Assembly: GCF_030247185.1 (NCBI RefSeq)
Contig: NC_080571.1
Location: 5,577,001-5,641,000, forward strand
Reading direction: 5' to 3'
DNA: 64,000 nt
Source of the DNA: Malaya genurostris
Lineage: Eukaryota > Arthropoda > Insecta > Diptera > Culicidae
Shown: in pieces, positions 36,181 through 46,414 of the stretch
Layout of the letters: each line of letters begins with the position of its first letter
How positions within the stretch are numbered: position 1 is the first letter of the stretch
Made by a program: the position numbers and the translations under genes
The notes under the pieces: generated by a model
What the model was told of the DNA's origin: nothing
The model's input: only the letters and a program-made list of their open reading frames with translations
Database searches by the model: none

Positions 36181-38298
36181 GGCTCTACAGATCTAAGTTC
36201 AAACGTAGATTTTCACAGTGATTGTGCATAGGCTTCCTAATATCAAAGACATCATAACATATTACCTAGATATCCAGCTCTCACATTTCCAGAACAAATC
36301 ATTGGCAACATCATTTTATGCGAGCATGGCGCCCTCAGGCGAGTCCGCATCCAAGTCAATTCAAGAGATTTAAAAAAAATTAAGTGACTGAAAAAATAAC
36401 TTCCGAGATTCTTATTCATTAAACAAGCATCCACAAAACTTCGAACCTCGAGTGATTTTTGTGTCAGCGAAATTTGATGACGATTCACCCACTGAAATAT
36501 CGTTAAAGAGATAATCGAAAGGGAGAAGAGTATCCGATGATATTTCGATGCTGAATATTCACTACGTTTCACTTTGACATCGATGTGCAAGATTTAATTA
36601 TTATATTTTCATCAATGAAAAAATCTCTACTAAATAAATTCGCATTTGAAAAATAATGACTGCGATATTTTCGATGCACGTAGGGTGAACAATATGAACA
36701 AAAATATTTTTCTTCCACATTCCAAATAGTGATTATAGCGACGAAAGGCTGTTTTAATTCCAGCTGGTTAATTACACTAAACTATTTAGATTAACCTCAA
36801 TAAAACACTATTCAGCATGAATTTGACTTAAAAAAGTAACAGGAGAACAATGCCGTTTGAATGGCGCTTTTGAATTAGCGATAGCGTGCGCTCTTTTCAC
36901 TTCCGCGTATGATACTAAATTGTCTAATATTTTTAATCAGCTTCTTAACATGGTTTGTGAATGTATTTAATTATTATTTTATTATCATTATAACTATTTT
37001 TAATCACAGCACACAGCTGTTATTGTTCATGATATTACTCCATCACCATGGTATTACTGAACAAATAACGAATTACTCAAAACTACGATGATTTCATAAC
37101 TATAACTATAGTGAATATAAACTATGTATTTATGCCGTGAACCATCTCGCGAATTATTTTAACTTTAGGTTCAAATTTGAAATTTTGTCGTTGTCAAAAA
37201 TAACCTTGCTCAAAAGTATGTTTTTTTTTTTTGACAATTCGGTGGTTATTCTCCGACAAAAAAAGAATGCAAAAATATTCTTATTCAAATTTTTTGGTAA
37301 AAATTACTAATGTATAATTTCTTCTTAGACTTTCGATAGAAGGATAAAGCCAAATATAATGTTTTAATACATTGTCAAACGAAGTAAGTTTTTCTCGAAG
37401 TTCTTCTTACGTTCTCAGTATTGCAATTATTGTACCACTTGATATAATTTAATTTTCAGTGCAAAATAAACCTAAACAACTTTTCATCCGTCAAACTTCG
37501 AAATGGGCCGCAGTTTTTTGTTAAAATTGAACTACTCGATAAAAAATAACTGCTCGACCGTCAAATTTTATCTAAAAGTTAAAAATAAATCACGAAATAG
37601 TCCACGGCTCTTATTGTGTCATCGACTTCTCATATGTCAATTTCATGATAATTACGATAAATTAGATTTACACTTACGTTTACTTGTGGCTTCTATGAAT
37701 TATATTCTGCATACAATTTAAACTACAAACATAATGCATATGAAAAGATCATAATTTCTGTGTACCAAACGATCGTATACATAGCTTTACGGCTGCAAGC
37801 TGAATCTAATCAAGAACGATAAATTAGGAAGTCATAACTCTCGGGAAAAACAGTGAACAATTACAACATTGACTAATAGAAATATTATATAAACGCGTCG
37901 TGTTATAAGTTCGTGTATGAGTTATTTCTAAAAAAAACTATATAAAACTAAATAGTATGCTTCATAGAGCTCAACTATTGTTTCCTTCTACAAACTGTTC
38001 TATATTTCCATAATCTATAAGAAACGTCTTTGTCATATCCAAAAAGCCGTTCAGACCTCCACAGTATTGTATCCTTGTTGATCATTAGTCGTTTAATTAC
38101 AATGAGAGTAGATCATTTACCGTAAACCACTCAGCTTCATATAATATTTATCTGATTATATTCCGCGGGTTATGTTTGATTAACTTGTTATATGAGGCAT
38201 TCCTTTGAAAAAAAAAACAATTATTTCACAACAATGAGTTGTTGCATCGCAATCATCATCTAATTGAAACATGTGTCGTGGTATACAAGTAAAATCAT
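36181..38298. other. No gene seen
   Basis: AT-rich sequence. The longest frame (minus, 36252-36590) has no recognisable family. Nothing supportable. Confidence 0.35.
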
Positions 38299-38300
38299 TA

Positions 38301-39399
38301 AGGAGTGTATCGAGTTTAAGTTATTCCTTCACGAATTTTCGAATTTTTGATCGAACGTTCTTCATCAAGTTCCGGACAAGTGTTGCATCGCATTTTTTGG
38401 ACGCTTGAGCCCAATTTGTTTTGAACTCCTGCATGTTCCCAGCTGCGTAACCAGTCTTCTTGAAGAACCTCTTCACGATTGCCCAGTAACGTTCGATGGG
38501 TCGAAGCTGAGGACAGTTTGGTGGATTGATATTTTTCTCAACGAAATTTATACCCTTTTCTGCAAGCCAATTGAGAGTGGTTTTAGCATAGTGAGCCAAC
38601 GCTAAACCGGCCAAAACAGTGGAGGTGTACTATGCTTCTTATATAAAGGCAGCAATCTCTTCTGGATACACTTAGATCGATAGATTTCTGCATTTATAGT
38701 TCCAGTAGTGTAAAAAATGGTTGTTTTCAAACCACAGGAACATATTGCTTGCCATACCAGTACCTTTCGACCAAATTTCTTCACTTGAATCGACCTGTCC
38801 GCATCGCTCACATCCTCCCCAACGACGACAGTAAAGTATTGTGGACCTGGAAGGGTTTTTGAGTCCTCCTTTACATAAGTCTCATCGTCCATCAAAACAC
38901 ACGCATCCGGACACTACAAGAGACGTGAATACAATTTTTGATCCCTTGTTGCTGCTCGCTTCTTCTGTTCTACACTTTGTTTCGAGATTTTCTGCTTCTT
39001 GTAGGTCTTCAGGTGATTTCGGCTCTTAATACACTGGATCATTCCGACACTCGTTCCTGCTTTTTTGGGCAAATCACGTATTGACATTGATTTGTTCTTT
39101 ATGATTAGTTTCTGGTCCAGTTTCGGGTTGGAAGAACCAGGTTTCCTGTCTCTTACTGGTAGCTCATCCAAAGAAAAGTGTTCCCCAAACTTATTAATAA
39201 TGGTTTTAACACTGGCATGATGAATTCCAAACCACCTCACCAATTTTCGCATAGTAATACCCTTCTCACCGCACAAACAAGTAAACAATGAAAGCTGACA
39301 ACCAAATGCACAGCATGCTGTGATCTGACCATAAAAACCATCACAAATACATGCGTACAACAAAAATGTATGTGGATAGCTTATTCTCGATACACTTCT
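38301..39399 (-). mobile_element. DD37E (ITmD37E-type) Tc1/mariner element, copy 1
   Basis: A 1,099-bp element between TA dinucleotides (38299-38300, 39400-39401) with inverted ends AGGAGTGTATCGAG / AGAAGTGTATCGAG. The minus strand encodes, in order, the helix-turn-helix half (GEKGITMRKLVRWFG, DRKPGSSNPKLDQKLI, KSMSIRDLPKKAGTS), then MMDDETYVKEDSKTLPGPQYF with the first catalytic Asp, VLVWQAICSCG, and NPPNCPQLRPIERYW with the catalytic Glu. A frameshift separates the two halves near 38910. One missing base falls in the second catalytic Asp codon (FWP then LALAHY). The count from that site to the Glu is 37 residues, the mosquito ITmD37E signature. The element is inactive. Confidence 0.88.
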
Positions 39400-39756
39400 T
39401 ATCCGAGAAAAGTTCTGTGCGCTATGTTTAAAATAAAACGTAGAATGATACAATATTTTCTACACTCAAGTTTTGGTGCTTCACACTCGAATATAGTGCA
39501 GGTATCAAGCGATGGATGTTTAAGTTTGCCCATCATAAAAAAAATCACAGACAGAGGAGTCCACATACACATTTGCCATAGCCTCGCATGTATTCATTAT
39601 GGACAACAATTAACTTGTTTGAGCCCTTTAAGCTTTCCAAACATATCAACGGGGAACCCGGGAGGCGTACGTTGATAGAAATATAAAATATCTACATTGA
39701 GGCGGATATTGTAAAGATAATTAGTGTTGGAAGCTTCTCTGGTTTTGTCTATTATT

Positions 39757-39943
39757 CAGGCGCGTACCCAATTTTCGGGGGGAGTTTTAGAACATGTTGA
39801 TCGATTTCCATACGTATGGAAATATATGTTTAATTTTTTTTAGATCCTTGGACTTTCTTAAAAGAGAAGAGTTTTCATATAACATTTTTCTGAGTTTCGG
39901 AGGGGGTTTGAACCCCTGAAACACCCCCCAGTATACGCGCCTG
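39757..39943. mobile_element. 187-bp hAT-type MITE
   Basis: Inverted ends CAGGCGCGTA at both sides. The flanking 8-mers ctattatt and ctagtgtt agree at 6 of 8 positions, as expected of an old 8-bp target duplication. It is non-coding. Confidence 0.7.
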
Positions 39944-41049
39944 CTAGTGTTATATACAGTCATAGTTGTAGCTGACAAAAATACCTCAATTGGTACTAGC
40001 GCCACTTGAACCAATGCTGCAACACGCATCAACTCTTTGTTCGAATAATATATTAATATAAGGATTAGTTGTGCAGTTTGACACTTTCTACAATCAATTT
40101 AAAAATAATTCATTGAATTGTTTCATCATTCAAATATCATGAATCAATATTGAACTAAACCCGGGAGTTAAAACAGAAAAAAATGAAATGAATCATTCAA
40201 AAAGCTAAGGTTCGGTTAAGCAAAAAGAAAGATTCATTCGAAAAATCAATAGTTGTTTTCGAAGTTATACCCTTGAACTAATAAAATTTTTCATTGTTGC
40301 AACCCATGTCATCCCTCAAATCTTCTATCAGAACCGCCAACAGTTCCAACAAAAGGCTTTTATTACGATGATTTCAAAAGCGGAGGCCGTACTGATTGCA
40401 GCGTGTCTACCACTTATCTGTACAAGGATTCCAACTATGCGAATAATTTTAGTCACTCGTCTTCATGAGAAATCGAAAGGCTTGGCGGTTGTAGAGCTGT
40501 TTGTTTTGTTCTCCCTTCATGCGGCAGTAGTGGCAGCCACGCGTGCTTTCGCCATAGCAATGCCAGGTGCTCATTTGCCTATGCTACTCCAATACATATC
40601 TCCTATATTGTTTTGACGCGCGTTTGTGAAGATTGTGAAATTGTGATGCGCATGTGCATCAAATTTACACCCTCTTCGACAAAAAAGACGGCCAAAAACA
40701 CGAACCCCCTTGTCATTAAATTGTCGAAATGGTATCATCGTCATCATCATCATGATCATCATCAGTGCCACGGTCAGCAATAAAACAGACATAAATATTC
40801 TCGAACTTCGTCGGCTAACAAAGTGAAACCTGCAAAGCCCACAATCTGCTACTCAAGACTGTTCCATTTGCGAACGGTCAAAGTTTAAAACGATGGTGGC
40901 GGCGAAGGCAGGTATCAGTAGCTGGCATGGCTTGGTTACAACTATAGTCTGCACGATAAAAGTAAGGGGACTCCGTACAAAGCTAATGCTACCAAAGTTT
41001 ATTCGAATCGATTCGTGCACTTTTCTACAAACCATTTCCTCTACCTTTA
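39944..41049. other. No gene seen
   Basis: Unique sequence, less AT-rich at 40330-41040, with a short (ATC/ATG) run near 40735-40765. Open frames on the two strands overlap and show no family. Confidence 0.35.
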
Positions 41050-41054
41050 ACTTA

Positions 41055-41275
41055 CCAGCAAAGCAAAGTCTTGGCATTACATTCCTTTTGTGGAATTTGG
41101 CCTTTCTGTTTCAACAGACTTCGCAGCCGATTCTTAGCGTACAGAATCATTGCATGGCTAGTACACTATGGATCCTACTGACACTAAGAATCCTTCCAGG
41201 TCGGGGCTCGAACATACGACAACGTGCTTGTAAGACCAGCGTCCTATGCATTGAACCGCCAACCCGGGACAAACC
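41055..41275 (-). mobile_element. tRNA-derived SINE (second family), minus strand
   Basis: Read on the minus strand: a tRNA-like head with box A-like 'ttggcggttcaatgcatagg', box B 'gttcgagcccc' (41203-41213), then a body containing 'aggattcttagtgtcagtagg', 'gcaatgattctgtacgctaag' and 'ctgttgaaacagaaaggcc', toward a 3' end near 'aatgtaatgccaag'. I recognise this body as a common mosquito tRNA-SINE, but did not verify the family name. No clear target duplication is visible. Confidence 0.75.
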
Positions 41276-41339
41276 AGTCAAGTTCTAAAATTAACTGAAG
41301 TAGTAATATAACCCAACAAATAAACAGCAAATAGTAAAC

Positions 41340-41402
41340 TTCCATCTCTAATGGACAGGACTCGAACCTGCGGTCTGCTACACAACGTTGAACTGCGAAG
41401 AA
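41340..41402 (-). repeat. tRNA-like / SINE head fragment
   Basis: The minus strand has a perfect box B, 'ggttcgagtcc', preceded by a tRNA-like 'cgcagttcaacgttgtgtagc'. Acceptor and anticodon stems do not form, so it is not a tRNA gene; most likely a SINE head. Confidence 0.5.
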
Positions 41403-41513
41403 AACCAAGTTGAAATTAACTCTGATTTTCTATTTCTTTTTTTCTTATTTTATTTTTGCAAAATATCACAAGATATTTTCTATAACAAACTGATAAAAAA
41501 GAAAGCATACCAA

Positions 41514-41762
41514 CAGACCCGTACCCAAGATTTCGTTTCGGGAGGGGCCCAAAGATAAAAAAAATCATGTTACTGAAGATTGCTTATGTAGCTAATTCTC
41601 GGTGTGCCTTTTACGGGTGTTTTCAACAGACACTTTAAACTTTTCCACTGGAACTGTTATTGTATTACATTATTGTCTGAGACCTTCTAAATAATTATAT
41701 ATTTGTTTTTGATTTCAGGAGGGGCCCGGGCCCCTTGGGCCCCCCCTCTGGGTACGTGACTG
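41514..41762. mobile_element. 249-bp hAT-type MITE
   Basis: The inverted ends are CAGACCCGTACCCA and CAGTCACGTACCCA (the right end read on the other strand), with G/C runs just inside ('gggaggggccc'). The flanking 8-mers cataccaa and catgtcaa agree at 6 of 8. Similar in design to the element at 39757-39943. Confidence 0.7.
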
Positions 41763-42105
41763 CATGTCAAAGACATGAACACTTTAAAATGCATTGGTGT
41801 TGAGATATGATGCATTGTTTATAGAGAGCTACCAAAATCAAGTTTTTCCATTTGGGCATTTTTCAATGAATTTTTAGAATTTTCAAATGTTCTACTATTA
41901 AATTTAGTTATTAAAATACATAATGTTGTCAAGTTGTTGCATATTTTTAAGTTCACAAACTGAAATACTACATATTGAAGTATCAATATATGTGGAAAAA
42001 AGTAGACATATGTAGAACCAATTTCATCGTCGTCCTAATGCTGTATCAGGAGACCCCTCCGTTCATTCAAGCTTCAGTACTTTGTGGAAAGTTGATTGTT
42101 TTGTA

Positions 42106-42133
42106 AATAAAATAAATAAATAAATAAATAAAA
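42106..42133. repeat. (AAAT)n microsatellite
   Basis: About six tandem 'aaat' units at the left edge of the 42.2 kb region. Confidence 0.9.
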
Positions 42134-42239
42134 CTCGTGTATTGACATGATTGGGACCACTGTGCTTAGGCAAGACAGTTCAACATGATATGCACTGGCA
42201 GACGAAACGTAAAAAAAAAATTAAAATTAATTTACTTTT

Positions 42240-42340
42240 CTTTACGTTTCGTCTTAGACTCGTCAGTGCAGAGCACTTCAAATTGAACTGCTTAGTGCAA
42301 ACTTAAACAGTTCAATTTGAACCGCTAAGCAGACGTAAAG
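42240..42340 (-). ncRNA. Hammerhead self-cleaving ribozyme motif, copy 2
   Basis: Read on the minus strand. Stem III is CTTTACG with CGTAAAG, seven perfect pairs. The cleavage triplet is GUC. Stem I starts TGC/GCA and continues through a long AT-rich hairpin containing 'ggttcaaattgaactg' and 'cagttcaatttga'. The core is CTGACGA (allowed: CUGANGA), stem II GTC-TAA-GAC, then GAAA. Compared with the copy at 12.8 kb, stems II and III differ on both arms in a compensating way, so the structure has been kept while the sequence changed. A further inverted piece 'cactggcagacgaaacgtaaa' lies at 42194-42214. Confidence 0.85.
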
Positions 42341-43438
42341 TTAATGCTATTTGCAAAACACTTTTTCAATTGGCACCGAAGTGTCTTTTCTGACGTGCCG
42401 AACGAAAACGTGTTTTTCGACTAATACTGACCGATTCAGGTATGGTCATTCAGGGGTTATCCTAAGTTTGTGCTTCGGGCACCTAACCGTTTTTACCACC
42501 GTTACTGAAAAAGTGAAGAACTATTACATATTCAAATGCATATTCTGCGAAGAATCCCATAGTAATATATATATTTTAGATAAATGCATATCTATAAAAA
42601 CAGGTGAATTAATAAATTTTACATCACGACAGAAAAAAACCAAACAATCTCTAGGAATGTATCAGAAATTTATGTAGGAACCGATTCTAACAAAGTCCAA
42701 TTTGAGCGGACAGCAGCCAAACTTTCCAAAATGTGTTGTGCTCTATAGCCCTTTTTTATTAGAAATTTGGCGTAACGTAATTTGTGAATAACGCCTAACG
42801 ATGAAATAAACTTTTGACGATTTTCGAAACAACAGCCCTGTCAATAGCGGGGATCACCATTCGCCCCGTAGTCTTTCTATTGCTCTAAAGTAGGCTGATG
42901 GGTCGGACTTCGACGACATTCTTGCAATAAAGCTTCAATTTGGGTGTAGTGCCACCATTGGAAACAAAACCGCTATGAATTCACTCTTAGAAGCCGCAAT
43001 AATATTGGGCTTGTAAAACTTCCCTTCGGAAAAAAGACCCCCGGTGAAAAACCAGAGTAAAAAAATAATAATAATGCTAATGAACGTCTGGAAACAAGAT
43101 GCGAAGAAATTTAAGTTCAATTTTTGCTTATGCTAAAGTCAGTCGAACTGAATATCATAACAGCTAAAGGCGGAACCCATGAATATTCGGAGAATTTTTT
43201 AAAATCTGTTGCAATATTTTGATGCCTCGAATTCTTTGTTATAATGCCCAAAAATTCAATATTTACTAAGATGGCCAGCGATGACCAATTGAGTAATAGT
43301 TTTAAGGTTCTACTTTCAATCATAGGAAAACAGCCATTGTTAAAAAATCAAATGCTGTTTGCTTGAATTAGACGAAATGAAAGCATTTTTCTGTCGTTTA
43401 ATGTTAGTAAGAACTCTCAGTTAAGGATGTCGGATCTC
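42341..43438. other. No gene seen
   Basis: AT-rich sequence, no recognisable feature. Confidence 0.35.
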
Positions 43439-43446
43439 TCTAAACC

Positions 43447-43718
43447 AGGGGTTCCCAAACTATTTTGGATCATAGACCTCTTTACTAAAATTAACTTAGG
43501 CCTCAGACCCCCATAAACAAATTCCTTTGAAAATTCAATTTCTTGCTTTTTTAATATCCATGTAAAATACTTACCAACTTTTGCGGATGTTCAAATAAAC
43601 ACAATTAAATAAGTTTTAAATAAATATTTCAAATAACAACTTATACAAAACAATAGGGGATCGATTTCTAGATCTCGACCCCCGCAAAAAGGATAATAGA
43701 CCCCTTGGGGAACCGCTG
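43447..43718. mobile_element. 272-bp hAT MITE with perfect 8-bp target duplication
   Basis: Direct repeats CTCTAAAC at 43439-43446 and 43719-43726. The left end CAGGGGTTCCCAAACT and the right end (other strand) CAGCGGTTCCCCAAGG are the familiar hAT terminal type. It is non-coding; the interior is AT-rich with 'agaccccc' motifs near both ends. Confidence 0.92.
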
Positions 43719-44034
43719 CTCTAAACATTCACTTTAAATGTGAATTCCAAAAGACTAGGTACTCCCTGAGAGTAAGTCATAATAGTCATTTGGTGTTAAA
43801 ATTAATAATATATTTTTCATAGCTCGCCTGCAATTTCTTTCAAAAATGAATGTTGAACGGTTACTTAATGGGCATTATCACAAAAAACGCGTAAATTAAT
43901 CAATTAGTTTAAAAATTATATCTGATCGTTGAATAACCGAACAATTCGAAAAATCCAGCATCCCTTCGCTCAGTTATCACCCCAATCATTTTTTTTGTTG
44001 AATATAGAGAATTTTACCTTAGTTTGATTTGCCT

Positions 44035-44100
44035 TTTCGGGCCAGAAAAACTTTCTGATCCAATGTGCAGAGTTGGGAATCTAACCCAGGTCTTCTAACT
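44035..44100 (-). mobile_element. SINE fragment (family of 2665-2824)
   Basis: The minus strand shows the box B region 'ggttagattcccaac' and the body 'agaaagtttttctggcccg' of the same SINE family. Both ends are lost. Confidence 0.6.
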
Positions 44101-44537
44101 TGAAATTTGTTTTAAAGAACAATTTGCAAAAATGGCATCCCTTATAAAATGATCGAAGCGTATACCAACCCTGATAGTTCACACTTTCGAGTTTCGAATT
44201 TCGAAATATGATTCGAGGAAGCCAGATTTGTATATATTGTTTGTAAATTTACTGATTTTGAATAAACGATGTAGATATTTTTTTAAATTATCAAATGTTT
44301 TGAACATTTTAAACCAATATTATAATTTTTTTATGTAAAAGTGCTGACGTACTATTTTTGGTTAGTAAAACGGGGGTTGGAATCACTTTATTGAAACATT
44401 TTGAATGGGTAAATCTGTCTGGAAACACTTTACGTTGGTTCTTTGAGTTGTTTACCTACAGCGATACTATTAATTTCTTTTGTGAATTAGGCTTAAAATT
44501 TAGAAATCAGCTGTGAATAATTCGCTGTAGTAGGATA

Positions 44538-45456
44538 ATGTCGGAATACAGTACAGTCAAAAGCAGCAAGTTGGTGCTGAAAGGCGAAAGCTCCAAGTAA
44601 GTAATAGCACAGTATTCACACATTTTTTTTACTAGAAATGCATTTTTTCATACAGGAACTCTAAACGCAAACATAAAAAGCACAAAAGGGATAAGGAAGG
44701 TTCGTCATCTAAACGGAGCAGATCGGAAGTGGACGAGGATGCTCAGAAACACGGCGGATGGTGGAAGGTGACCAAAGTAACCGAGATAACTGGTTCAATT
44801 GCAATTCAGTTCGGAAAAAGGGCTTTTATCAAGGCCCTCGACAATGGTATGTTCACACTTGGGGCACCACACAACGAAGGGGATGGACCAGACCCGGAAG
44901 AAATTTTCACTGCTGTGCTTATCAATGAGGAGAAGGTAGCTTTCAAGTCGGGCTACGGAAAGTATTTGAAAGCAGAAAAAGATGGTATGATCACTGGACG
45001 GTCCGATGCGGTTTCAGCAGTGGAACAATTCGAACCAGTTTTCGAAGGATCCAAAATGGCCTTACTGGCCGCAAATGGATGTTTTGTGTCAGTCGATCCG
45101 GAGGATGATGCCGTCGTAGCGATAAAAAAGAAAGTTGGTGACAATGAGGTATGCGTGGTGAGGAGTTGCGCCGTCCGAGAACAGAAAACTACCAAGGATG
45201 TAGCTGTGGAAGAACAGGGCGATCTGGACCAAGTGGAAATTAATTATGTGTAAGTTGCATAGAATAGTCTACTAGATTATTCTCTTAATGATAACATTTT
45301 TTACGCAGCAAAAAGTTCCAGAAGTTCCAGGATAAGAGATTGCGCGTTAATACGGAGGACAAAGCAGCGTTGAAGCAAGCTCAGGTGGAGGGCGCTCTAC
45401 ATGAAGCACTTCTCGATCGTCGAAGCAAAATGAAAGCCGATAGATATTGCAAATAA
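44538..45456 (+). CDS. FRG1: FRG1 homologue (actin-binding / RNA-processing protein)
   Basis: Three coding exons: 44538-44596, 44656-45249 and 45309-45456. Both introns are 59 bp with GTAAGT donors and CAG acceptors. Together they give 266 codons plus stop, against 258 residues in the human protein. The product starts MSEYSTVKSSKLVLKG, then a Lys-rich nuclear-localisation stretch (residues about 20-42), the fascin-like beta-trefoil core (GGWWKVTKV, KALDNGMFTLGAPHNE, FKSGYGKYL, GRSDAVSAVEQFEPVF, KMALLAANGCF), and ends with the diagnostic C terminus LLDRRSKMKADRYCK. Known family members are nuclear/nucleolar, bind F-actin and RNA, and are linked to splicing. An AATAAA overlaps the stop codon at 45452-45457. 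The gene converges with the neddylation gene that ends at 46415. Confidence 0.97.
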
Positions 45457-46414
45457 AAAAAAACATCTGAAATGAATCTTTATGACTTTATTGATCATCA
45501 TTTTCTTCGCTGTATTCTACCGTACTCGCTCTTACAAAAAAATGCTTAATTGTTTGCTGTTCAACCCGTCCGGTTCACCACCATGCTTTCTTTCGTGATT
45601 ACTTTTCTTCGTGGGTGAATTATTTGTTCTGTTTATTTTTGAGTATAACATGTAATTTTACGTATCCCAGATAGGGGTCCTGAATGAGTAGTAATGTGTA
45701 TTTTTTGTAGATAGTTAATTATAATACCAGAATCGAGAAGGTAATTTATTTTGCTCCATTTCTACTGATGAACGGTTTGATTTCTACCATATACTTTGTC
45801 TCCATTATTGAATAACAGAAATGTTTGTTATTTAGCTTTTCAATCGAATGCACAAACTGATTGAACCTGTTTTTCATTTCGTGGGTTTAGCTTAATTCTA
45901 AACTGCATTGCTATGAGTAGAATGAATCAAAAGCATACGATTCATACAATGTAACCAGTCGCGTGTCGAACTAAAAGCGATAGTCTTCCTGTCGATAGCC
46001 GCTCGTAGGACAAATTAAAGCATGAACCAGTAAATACATATATGAAAGGTTATCGATTGAAGAAATCGTTAGAAGAACGGAAAATTGATTTTTTTTTATT
46101 TTATTCCTAAATTATTTCGAAGAAGACAATAAATTGAAATAAAATTAAACTAAGAGACTTGGCATGTGGGGTTTCTTCGTATTTTCTCATTATCTCGAAA
46201 TCAGAAAGTTTTTCTGTGTATGTTGTCCAGCACTGTTGTTAGTGAATTGAGGTTTTGGTTGGATGTGAAGTCTGAATGATCAGATTTCAACTTGAATGTA
46301 GTGAAGACAAGTTCATTGTTTTATTCAATGTAACCGTCGTTATGGTTTTGTGTGTGTATGTGTATGTTCGTTCATTTTCTTGTCCGTTTTGCTCAGTCCT
46401 TAGTAGAACAATCC
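45457..46414. other. Convergent intergenic / 3' UTR sequence
   Basis: Lies between the 3' ends of FRG1 (+) and the DCUN1D gene (-). AT-rich, with several AATAAA-like and TTTATT signals usable by either gene. No other feature. Confidence 0.6.

Noticed and set aside
36252..36590. 112-aa minus-strand frame
   Set aside because: No recognisable motif; it falls in sequence without other coding signs.
41340..41402. Candidate tRNA gene (perfect box B)
   Set aside because: No acceptor or anticodon stem can be formed; better explained as a SINE head.
44729..45253. FRG1 as a single-exon frame of 174 aa
   Set aside because: The frame lacks the conserved start (STVKSSKLVLKG) and end (DRRSKMKADRYCK), both supplied by flanking exons with canonical splice sites.
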